64,000 nucleotides of DNA from Palsa-1447 sp964509885. GTDB taxonomy: Bacteria; Verrucomicrobiota; Verrucomicrobiia; Opitutales; Opitutaceae. Under the pieces are notes generated by a model. That model was not told the DNA's origin. It worked only from the letters and a program-made list of their open reading frames with translations, and ran no database searches. Shown here in pieces: positions 57,727 to 64,000 of the stretch. The position numbers were made by a program, and so were the translations under genes. Positions within the stretch are counted from its first letter, which is position 1. Every line of letters starts with the position of its first letter. The stretch spans positions 1 through 64,000 of the forward strand of contig CAZDZL010000010.1 of the NCBI GenBank assembly GCA_964509885.1, given 5' to 3'.

Positions 57727-59297
57727 CGGGAAATCAGACCGCCCTGGAGGGCCTCTCGGCGGTAGATCGCCTTCACCTCGGGCGCGCCCACGGCCCTGTC
57801 GTAGATCCGGACCTCGTCAAGGAGGCCGGTGAGGTAGCGCTCGCCCTCGGAGCCGATCTCGAAGTCCGGCCCGGAGGCCGGCAGCTTCAGGCCCGCGTCG
57901 CCGCGCTCGGCGCCGTCCACGAAGAGCTGCGCCCCCGATCCGGCCTTCGGAAACACCACGGCGATGTGGTGCCAGGCTCCGTCGCGCACCGGGCACTGGA
58001 CCACGAACGACGGCCCCGCGGAGAAGATCGGCGCAAAGGCGCCGGGCTCCTGCCCGCCAACCTTGGCCCAGGCCATCAGCGTCCCGCCCCCGGCCAGATC
58101 GGACGGCTTGATGCCCGTATCGAGGACCTGCTTCTTCTTCTCGCCCCCGCCCGGCGTGAAGGCGCGGCCCACGACCCCGGGCTCGGGCTCCACCTCATTG
58201 GACCAAAGGGCGTCGTTCATGCTCCAATATCCGAGCGGCTCGAGCTTCGGGCGCTCGGTCAGGGTGACGGTGAAGCTCTTTGCCTCCTCGGGGGAAAGAG
58301 CCAGGGTGCCCCCGCTCCATTTGCCGGCCGAGGAGCTCGGCGAGGCTCCCGCCTCCGGGTCGAACACGAGATAGACCTGCCCCGGGGCCGATGGGATGCC
58401 GAATGAAATCTTGAGCCCGCCGCCCCCGGCCAGGGGCTGGACGAGCTCGCTCATCTCCACCCCGTCCAGTGAGTACAGGAACTCCGGATAGCCGTTCACC
58501 AGGTTGTAGCCGCGCCAGCGGGGCTCCGGGATGTGCTCCGGGCTGCCAAGGCGGATCCACGGCGCCGCGGGCGCGCGGTAGAAGACCCGGCCCACGACCT
58601 TGCCCCAGAGGTAGCCCTTGCCGGCCCAATGGTCGGTGTTGTCCACGAAGCCGCCCCTCCAGGCGTACCTCAGGCGGCAGGCCGTCGCGTCAAAGCAGTA
58701 CGACTGGCCGCCCGGCAGGCCGACCGCGATGCACGCCGGGCCGCAGTCCGGAAGAAAGGTCCTGCTGACCACCGGCCTGTCCCCCACGGTCAGCAGGCCG
58801 TCCTTCGCCGCAAATGCAGGCGAAAGCGAGGGGGGGATGTTCTTGTCGGTCTCGATCGGGGGCATCTCCCCGTGGGTCACGTACATCGCGCCGTACATCA
58901 GGAACCCGTGCCCAGGAAACGTGCAGACATAGGGATATATCCCCTCCTTCGCGGGGGCCGTGAATATGAGAGTCGTCGTCGAGGAGGGGTTGAGGGCGCG
59001 CGTGGACCAGAGTATCTCCTTCATGTCGGGCACATAGTTGCGCCCGGGACCCTCCGCCCCGAGGCCCAGGGCCGCCGTGACGACCTTGAGCCGCTCGCCG
59101 GGCTCGGTGATCACGAAGTTGTGGATCATCTCGTCCCCGTTGTGGAAGACCACCGACACCCGGTCGCCGGGGGCGACGGCGAACCGGGCCGGGTCGAATT
59201 TAAGGCCCGGCGCCACGCTCACGTCCACCTCCACCTCGGCGCCCCTTGAGGCAGCGGCCAATGCCAGCGCGGCAAGCAGGGTGTATCGACGACGCAT
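57723..59297 (-). CDS. Exported azurin-like copper protein fused to a LamG-like domain
   Basis: 524 residues from the ATG at 59297, which begins signal peptide MRRRYTLLAALALAAASRGA. A cupredoxin covers about 20-140: GDEMIHNFVITEPGERLK with the first Cu His, and PYVCTFPGHGFLMYGAMYV with the azurin-type C-x4-H-x3-M ligand set, so a complete type-1 site is present. The middle (about 165-380) is a beta-rich region (LRYAWRGGFVDNTDHWAGKGYLWGKVVGRVFYRAP). The end is a LamG/concanavalin-type sheet (GYWSMNDALWSNEVEPEPGVVGRAFTPG, DGAWHHIAVVFPKAGSGAQLFVDGAE, LLDEVRIYDRAVGAPEVKAIY), a probable glycan binder. It likely accepts electrons from the coupled dehydrogenase. Confidence 0.86.
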   Translation of the reverse strand: MRRRYTLLAALALAAASRGAEVEVDVSVAPGLKFDPARFAVAPGDRVSVVFHNGDEMIHNFVITEPGERLKVVTAALGLGAEGPGRNYVPDMKEILWSTRALNPSSTTTLIFTAPAKEGIYPYVCTFPGHGFLMYGAMYVTHGEMPPIETDKNIPPSLSPAFAAKDGLLTVGDRPVVSRTFLPDCGPACIAVGLPGGQSYCFDATACRLRYAWRGGFVDNTDHWAGKGYLWGKVVGRVFYRAPAAPWIRLGSPEHIPEPRWRGYNLVNGYPEFLYSLDGVEMSELVQPLAGGGGLKISFGIPSAPGQVYLVFDPEAGASPSSSAGKWSGGTLALSPEEAKSFTVTLTERPKLEPLGYWSMNDALWSNEVEPEPGVVGRAFTPGGGEKKKQVLDTGIKPSDLAGGGTLMAWAKVGGQEPGAFAPIFSAGPSFVVQCPVRDGAWHHIAVVFPKAGSGAQLFVDGAERGDAGLKLPASGPDFEIGSEGERYLTGLLDEVRIYDRAVGAPEVKAIYRREALQGGLISR

Positions 59298-59306
59298 CGT
59301 CCTCTT

Positions 59307-59313
59307 AGTAACC
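59307..59313 (-). promoter_or_regulatory. GGTTACT motif immediately before the azurin-like gene
   Basis: Minus-strand GTTCGGTTACT ends 10 bases before the ATG at 59297, in a sequence context (GATATCCGTTCGGTTACT) nearly matching that at 61797-61813 (TATCCTGTTCAGTTACT). Confidence 0.4.
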
Positions 59314-59369
59314 GAACGGATATCCTGCACAACAATTCTTTTCCGGTTATGACCGCATTGGGGTGCCGC

Positions 59370-60503
59370 TCAGACGGGGGCCGAGTGCAGAATCCCAAGG
59401 AAAGCGCTGGCGCCCAGATCCAGCTCCCTTTCGCCGATGAATTCATCCCTGGTGTGCGCCTGGTGGATGCTGCCCGGGCCAAAGGCCACCGCGGGGATCC
59501 CGTGCGCGCTGAAGACGTTGGCGTCGCAGAACCAGTCGGCGGTCGCCCACCCGCTCCCTGCCCGGCGAACCCGCCTCGCCCACTCCCCCGCCCGGTCCGC
59601 GACAAACGAGGGGCGGTTGCAGACAATTTCCATGCTGGCCGAGCGGGCATGCGCCGAGATCGCCGCGCGCAGCCTCTTGAGGACGGCGTCCCCCGTGCAC
59701 GAAGGGTGGGTGCGGAAATCCAGGCCAATCGTGCATTTGTCCGGCACGATGTTCAGTTCGCCGCCCCCGGCGATGTTTCCCAGGTTGACGGTTGCCCGGC
59801 CCAGGACCGGGTGCTCGCTCGAGGCCAGCCACCGGGACATGCCGCCGCGGATCTCCGAGATGAGCGGCATGAGCCCGTAGATGGCGTTCACGCCCCTCTG
59901 GGGGGCGGACCCATGGGCGGCGCGCCCCACGAGCGTGACCTTGACCCGAAGGACGCCCTTGGCCGCCGTCACCACCTTCAGGTCCGTCGGCTCCAGCGCT
60001 ATCGCGAAGTCCGCCTTGAGTCCCCCCCTGCACAGGGACTCCGCGCCCAGGCTTCCCTGTTCCTCGCCGGCGGTCGCCGCCACGATCCACCTCACGCTCG
60101 TGCGCCTGCGCTCCGCCGATCGCGACCAGCGGTCCAACGCCGCAAAAAGCGCCGCGGTGGGGCCCTTCGTGTCGCAGGACCCCCTTCCGAACAACCGGCC
60201 CCCCTTGGCGGTGAGCTTGAAGGGTGGAACGGTCATCCCGCCCACGCCGACCGTGTCCAGGTGGGGGGCGAACACGACCGTCTTCGCCGGCTTCCCGACC
60301 GTGTCGAAGACGGCGACCACGTTGGGGCGGCCCGGGCCGAGGTCCCGCGTCTCCACGTGGGCGCCGAGCTTACCCAGGTAGCGGGCCACCCAGGAACCCA
60401 TGAGCGCCTCCCCCTGCCTCGTGCCGCCGGAGAAGGCGTCGGGATGAACGCTCGGGAGGGAGACCAGTTCCGAGAGAATGCTTCTCGCAGGCTTGGGATT
60501 CAA
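59370..60503 (-). CDS. M20-family metallopeptidase (ArgE/DapE/CPG2-like)
   Basis: 377 residues, cytoplasmic. The two-zinc motifs are complete: APHLDTVG with the first His-x-Asp near 80-82, FGRGSCDTKGPTAAL with the bridging Asp, TAGEEQGSLGA with the catalytic Glu-Glu near 150, ALEPTDLKV with the next acid, and IHQAHTRDEFI with the final His. The lid dimerisation domain (RAAHGSAPQRGVNAIYGLMPLI, NIVPDKCTIGLDFRTHP) is present. It should cleave a peptide or N-acyl amide; the substrate is unknown. It is 60 bases downstream of the exported nitrilase-like gene, in the same direction. Confidence 0.9.
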   Translation of the reverse strand: MNPKPARSILSELVSLPSVHPDAFSGGTRQGEALMGSWVARYLGKLGAHVETRDLGPGRPNVVAVFDTVGKPAKTVVFAPHLDTVGVGGMTVPPFKLTAKGGRLFGRGSCDTKGPTAALFAALDRWSRSAERRRTSVRWIVAATAGEEQGSLGAESLCRGGLKADFAIALEPTDLKVVTAAKGVLRVKVTLVGRAAHGSAPQRGVNAIYGLMPLISEIRGGMSRWLASSEHPVLGRATVNLGNIAGGGELNIVPDKCTIGLDFRTHPSCTGDAVLKRLRAAISAHARSASMEIVCNRPSFVADRAGEWARRVRRAGSGWATADWFCDANVFSAHGIPAVAFGPGSIHQAHTRDEFIGERELDLGASAFLGILHSAPV

Positions 60504-60563
60504 CGGAGTGCCACGGGGCGCGGAAGAGACTGCCTCTCGGGGACCAGACCCACCAGAAAAACC

Positions 60564-61694
60564 TTACGGGCGTGGGGCCGGACCGCCCCTGACCTTGTCC
60601 TGCAGCATGCGCGAGCGCTCGGTGTCGTCATCCGGCTCGGGATAACCGAACGACCGAAACATCTCCCCGATCGACGTCTTCGGGTCATTGGACCAGAAAA
60701 TTCCGGCATCCTCGCCGTTGTAGTAGGTGTACCCCACCTTGTCCCCGTACTTGCCCTTCAGGGACGCCCCGCCGTCGAGCCCGCTTTCCCAGCCCGTGAT
60801 GGCGTAGGAAAGGTCAATCTGGTGGACCAACACCTCCCCTTCCTGGGTCGCCTGCGCATCGATCATCCCGAGCGGATTGTAGACCGCGGCGTGGTCCCTG
60901 GGCGTGGCGCTGACGACATAGTACCTATGCTGAAGCGCGTACATCGAGGGACGCGAGGTCTGCGGCGTCTCGGACGGGAAGGCTACGATCTCGGCGCCCG
61001 CCTTCGCCAGCGCCTCCCATCCCTCCGGGTAGAAGACATCGTAGCAGATCTCGACCCCGACCTTCCCGAAGTCGCAGTTGAACACCGGGTAGCTGCTGCC
61101 CGGCGTCACGCCCCCCTCGAGGTCCGCGTACTTTAGGTCGGTGCACGGGTGCACCTTGCGGTACATTCCGGCCACATGGCCCTCGCGGTCGACCAGGACC
61201 GCCGCATTGCTGTAACGGGCGGGCTCGCCCTCCTCCCTGAGGACGATGGGGACGATGAGGTAGCACCCATGCTTCCTCGCGCAGGCCTCGATCCGGTCGG
61301 AGATCTCGCCAAAGCGCACCGCCTGCTTCTCCAGTACCTCGGACGGCCGCGACATGAAGTACTCCACGAACACCGCGAGGTCCAGTTTCTTGCCGGGATA
61401 CTTGGTCGAGGCCTGCGACTCCATCGCGTCGACGATCTCGTCCATCCGCTGGAATCGCTGCTCCAGGGTCAGCTTGAGTATCATGTCATAGCCGCTGACC
61501 TCCGTGCCGACCAGGACCTTTCGGGGAAGCCCGTCGCGACGGGCCGCCACCGTCTCGACGACCGGCACCTGGGATACCTCCGTGGCCCCGCGGACCACAC
61601 TGGGGGTCACGCCGCCAAGCCACAGCAGGAGCGCGGATGCTGCTGCGAGACCACGGGCCTGACGATTGCGTGCGAAATCAGTTCTCATGCTCAT
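60564..61694 (-). CDS. Exported carbon-nitrogen hydrolase (nitrilase superfamily)
   Basis: 376 residues. A signal peptide (GLAAASALLLWLGGVTPSVVRGA) precedes the nitrilase fold: DLAVFVEYFMSRP with the catalytic Glu, GHVAGMYRKVHP with the Lys, and GVEICYDVFYPEGWEALAKAGAEIVAFPSE with the Cys. The full Glu-Lys-Cys triad is present, so an active amidase or nitrilase is expected. Most family members are cytoplasmic, so export is notable. It could deamidate or N-deacetylate something released outside. Followed by an M20 peptidase, another amide-bond hydrolase. An ATG two codons in (61688) is an alternative start. Confidence 0.86.
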   Translation of the reverse strand: MSMRTDFARNRQARGLAAASALLLWLGGVTPSVVRGATEVSQVPVVETVAARRDGLPRKVLVGTEVSGYDMILKLTLEQRFQRMDEIVDAMESQASTKYPGKKLDLAVFVEYFMSRPSEVLEKQAVRFGEISDRIEACARKHGCYLIVPIVLREEGEPARYSNAAVLVDREGHVAGMYRKVHPCTDLKYADLEGGVTPGSSYPVFNCDFGKVGVEICYDVFYPEGWEALAKAGAEIVAFPSETPQTSRPSMYALQHRYYVVSATPRDHAAVYNPLGMIDAQATQEGEVLVHQIDLSYAITGWESGLDGGASLKGKYGDKVGYTYYNGEDAGIFWSNDPKTSIGEMFRSFGYPEPDDDTERSRMLQDKVRGGPAPRP

Positions 61695-61772
61695 GGATGC
61701 CTTCTTTGGGGGAAAATGGCGTTGGCCGCGCGAAACAGTAAAGTGTCTTGCCCGGCAAGCCTAGGGAGTGTT

Positions 61773-61802
61773 TTGACTTGCGGCGGCGATTCTGAGTATC
61801 CT
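61773..61802 (+). promoter_or_regulatory. Sigma-70-type promoter candidate before the DapA-family gene
   Basis: TTGACT (61773-61778) and TATCCT (61797-61802) are 18 bases apart, 83 bases before the start codon. A GTTACT element (61808-61813) follows 5 bases after the -10, overlapping the expected transcription start. Confidence 0.5.
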
Positions 61803-61807
61803 GTTCA

Positions 61808-61813
61808 GTTACT
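61808..61813 (+). promoter_or_regulatory. GTTACT element at a presumed transcription start
   Basis: Same 5-base spacing after a TANNCT -10-like box is seen at 41207-41223 and 62981-62997, suggesting a shared operator. Confidence 0.4.
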
Positions 61814-61885
61814 TCCGACGGTCAAATGGAATTGCCGCCGGGCCTGAACCTTTCCGCCCTCTTATAATCGACTAAACCGTTCGTC

Positions 61886-62923
61886 ATGCCATTTAGCTGC
61901 CGAGAGCACTTGTTGAGGGGACAGGCCATTCCGGCGCTGCCGCTGGCCCTCACGTCAAAGAGGAGGTGGGATGAGCGAAGCCAGACCGCCCTATTGCGGT
62001 ACTACATCGAGGCGGGCGCCGGCGGCCTGGCGGTCGGCGTCCACTCGACGCAGTTCGCGATCCGCGACCCGAAAATAGCGCTCTTCGAGCCCGTCCTTGC
62101 GCTCGCCGCCGACGTGGCCCGGACATGGCCGGGGCGCAAGTCCCCGCTGTGCCTCATTGCCGGTCTCTGCGGGTTGACGAGGCAGGCCCGCCGCGAGGCC
62201 CAGCTGGCCCGGAGCCTGGGCTACCACGCGGGACTGCTCAGCCTTGGCGCCCTCGCCGGAAAATCGGAGACCGAGATCATCCGGCACTGCCGGGAGGTCT
62301 CGAAGGATATCAGCCTGGTGGGGTTCTATCTCCAGCCCGCGGCAGGGGGAATCCTCTTGAGCCGGGAATTCTGGAAGCGGTTTTGCGGCATTGAAAACGT
62401 CGTCGCGATCAAGATGGCGCCCTTCAACCGGTACCGGACGCTCGACGTCGTCCGGTCTGTCATAGAGGAGGGACGGGACGACATCGCGCTCTACACGGGC
62501 AACGACGACAACATCGTGCCCGATCTGCTCACGCCGTTCACGTTCAACGGCCGCACCCGCTTCATTGACGGAGGCCTCCTCGGCCACTGGGGAGTCTGGA
62601 CGTCGTGCGCCGTCAAGTTGCTCGCCCAGGCCAAGGCCGAGCGCAAGAAGCGGCTCATAGGCCGCCGTTGGCTCGACATCGGCACCTCGGTCACCGACGC
62701 CAACGCGGCGATCTTTGACCCCGTCAACGGCTTTGCCGGCTGCATACCGGGAATCCACGAGGTCCTGCGGCGCCAGGGCCTGCTCCAGAGCATAGCCTGC
62801 CTCGACCCCGAAGAGGGGCTGTCGAGGGGGCAGTCCCAGGCGATCAGCCGCGTGACAAGTCTCTATCCCTGGATGACCGACGATGATTTCGTGGCCCGGA
62901 ACCTTGCCCGGTGGCGCGCATGA
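61886..62923 (+). CDS. Dihydrodipicolinate synthase-family (DapA/NAL class) aldolase
   Basis: 345 residues. The TIM barrel has AIPALPLALTSKRRWDERSQTALLRYYIEAGAGGLAVGVHSTQF, LVGFYLQPAAGG with the catalytic Tyr (148), VVAIKMAPFNRYRTLDVV with the Schiff-base Lys176, and LYTGNDDNIVPDLL followed by the product-loop glycines in FIDGGLLGHWG. The C-terminal extension is longer than in DapA (~290), as in sugar-acid aldolases/dehydratases. It probably cleaves or dehydrates a keto-deoxy sugar acid rather than making lysine. A promoter candidate with a GTTACT element stands upstream. Confidence 0.86.
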   Translation: MPFSCREHLLRGQAIPALPLALTSKRRWDERSQTALLRYYIEAGAGGLAVGVHSTQFAIRDPKIALFEPVLALAADVARTWPGRKSPLCLIAGLCGLTRQARREAQLARSLGYHAGLLSLGALAGKSETEIIRHCREVSKDISLVGFYLQPAAGGILLSREFWKRFCGIENVVAIKMAPFNRYRTLDVVRSVIEEGRDDIALYTGNDDNIVPDLLTPFTFNGRTRFIDGGLLGHWGVWTSCAVKLLAQAKAERKKRLIGRRWLDIGTSVTDANAAIFDPVNGFAGCIPGIHEVLRRQGLLQSIACLDPEEGLSRGQSQAISRVTSLYPWMTDDDFVARNLARWRA

Positions 62924-62980
62924 CGGCGCCTCGACGTGTTCCGTGCGAGGCGGGAGCTTTCTTCTTGCCTCTGCGGTGTG

Positions 62981-62997
62981 TAAACTAGCTAGTTACT
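62981..62997 (+). promoter_or_regulatory. Operator-like element with 12-bp palindrome before the MFS gene
   Basis: TAAACT (62981-62986) and AGTTACT (62991-62997) surround the perfect palindrome AACTAGCTAGTT (62983-62994). It lies about 175 bases before the transporter start. Confidence 0.45.
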
Positions 62998-63170
62998 TTC
63001 GAACTTTGCCCCCGCAGGAAGCCCGTCCCCCATGGCCGCAATCCCCGTTCCGACACCGACCCATAGGCCCCCCGGGCGGCCGGATTTCGCCGGTGAGGAC
63101 ATGGCGCGCCAATCTCCCCATATTCTCATTTGAACGCCCCCGCGGCTGACGTCACATCCAACCCCAATCG

Positions 63171-64000
63171 ATGACACAAACCCAAAGGGAAATTAAGCGC
63201 GCGATGTACGCCACCCTGCTGGCGGCCTTCCTGGGCTGGATGTTTGACGGCCTCGAGATGGGAATATTCCCGCTCGTCGCCCGCCCGGCGCTCCAGGAGT
63301 TCCAGATGGCCACCGGGACCGTGAGCGAGCAGTTCGTCCAGCACTGGATGGGCATAATAACGGCCTCGTTCCTGATAGGCGCGGCCGTGGGAGGGCTCGC
63401 GTTTGGCTGGCTCGGCGACCGGATCGGGCGCGTGCGGGCGATGACTCTGAGCGTCCTGGTCTATTCCATCTTCACCGGATTGAAGTACTTCGCACACAGC
63501 CCGTTCGACCTCGCCTTCCTCCGGTTCATCTCGGCGCTCGGGATGGGCGGCGAGTGGTCGCTTGGCGTCGCGCTTGTGATGGAGTCGTGGCCGGAGAACA
63601 AGCGCCCCCTCATGGCCGGGCTCATAGGATTCTCCTCGAACCTGGGCTTCGCCCTGATCGCGGTCATCGGGATCTTCTTCCAGACCACGGTGCATTCCTG
63701 GCGCTGGGTCATGCTCGTGGGGTCGTCCCCGGCCCTTCTGGCGCTTGCGATTGTCTGGTTCGTGCCCGAGTCCGAGCGCTGGAAGCATTCGGTCAGGACC
63801 GAGGGCCCGGCCAAGCCGGTGAGGGAGATATTCGGCCCGAAGCTGCTCAGGACCACACTCCTTGGAATCCTGATCGCCTCCATCCCCCTTATCGTCACGT
63901 GGGGGATCGTTCTTTGGATTCCCCTCTGGGCCGACCAGATGACCGGCGGAACCATGCCGCGCGTGAAGGCCTACAGCCTGCTCTCCATCTCGGTGGGGGC
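63171..64000 (+). CDS. Major facilitator superfamily transporter, N-terminal part (runs off window end)
   Basis: 276 codons are visible from the ATG at 63171. Helix 1 (YATLLAAFLGWMFDGLEMGIFPLVA) has the D-G-x-E motif of sugar/acid MFS porters. The loop GWLGDRIGRVRA between helices 2 and 3 is the MFS signature, followed by FLRFISALGMGGEWSLGVALVMESWPENKRPLMAGLIG with the second signature of the sugar-porter/aromatic-acid group. About 7-8 helices are seen. It likely imports a sugar acid or aromatic acid. Strand and context (DapA-family gene 247 bases upstream) suggest shared function. Cut by the window edge. Confidence 0.88.
   Translation, partial: MTQTQREIKRAMYATLLAAFLGWMFDGLEMGIFPLVARPALQEFQMATGTVSEQFVQHWMGIITASFLIGAAVGGLAFGWLGDRIGRVRAMTLSVLVYSIFTGLKYFAHSPFDLAFLRFISALGMGGEWSLGVALVMESWPENKRPLMAGLIGFSSNLGFALIAVIGIFFQTTVHSWRWVMLVGSSPALLALAIVWFVPESERWKHSVRTEGPAKPVREIFGPKLLRTTLLGILIASIPLIVTWGIVLWIPLWADQMTGGTMPRVKAYSLLSISVG

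Noticed and set aside
1..64000. CRISPR array or phage structural genes
   Set aside because: No regularly spaced repeats, cas genes, terminase, capsid or tail proteins were seen.

Overview
The window is high-GC, densely coded bacterial DNA. Its gene families point to the Verrucomicrobia (PVC group). It has two very large PVC-type heme-binding CxxCH proteins, a GH109-type Tat-exported Gfo/Idh/MocA glycosidase, a DUF5069 protein, many secreted Gfo/Idh/MocA oxidoreductases and TIM-barrel sugar isomerases, and a TonB-dependent receptor that implies an outer membrane. This assignment is an inference from gene content; no rRNA or ribosomal gene is present to settle it.

Left edge (1-3800). This is a worn accessory stretch: the start of an SDR gene, a two-domain SnoaL-like protein, a DUF5069 gene plus a second copy of only its 3' end (duplication scar), a probable IS3 transposase scrap, and a small island. 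The island holds a HigB/HigA toxin-antitoxin pair lying between two identical 26-bp copies of a tRNA-Glu-like 3' end. A MarR regulator follows.

Middle (3900-31200). Most genes encode exported carbohydrate-active or ester-cleaving enzymes: alpha/beta-hydrolase esterases, an SGNH hydrolase, a GH172 (DUF2961) protein, a clan GH-D-like glycosidase translationally coupled to an AraC regulator, a Gfo/Idh plus sugar-isomerase plus GH109 run, two tandem ceramidase-like proteins, a heparinase II/III-like lyase, a sodium:solute symporter, a right-handed beta-helix protein and a PhyH dioxygenase facing an AraC regulator. In between sits a shortened prolyl-oligopeptidase relative that has lost its propeller and two catalytic residues.

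Right half (31200-64000). A GntR/LacI-type hybrid regulator faces an operon that resembles NDP-heptose synthesis: a PfkB kinase fused to a HAD phosphatase, then an HldE-type nucleotidyltransferase, then a decayed epimerase start. After it come an enolase-superfamily enzyme, the two PVC-type cytochrome proteins, a TonB-dependent receptor, a DUF5060 glycosidase and a lipoprotein glycosidase, an NAD epimerase, an ABC-2 exporter with an unusual soluble tail, a coupled azurin/LamG-protein and propeller-dehydrogenase pair, an M20 peptidase, an exported nitrilase-like amidohydrolase, a DapA-family aldolase and the start of an MFS transporter.

Taken together the region looks like a saprophyte's catabolic neighbourhood for a decorated plant or algal polysaccharide: outer-membrane uptake, secreted deglycosylation and deacetylation, sugar oxidation, then cytoplasmic isomerases, dehydratases and aldolases. 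The exact substrate cannot be read from sequence. Two short upstream motifs recur before several of these genes and may mark shared regulation. All functions are from reading the protein sequences by eye; no database search was run.
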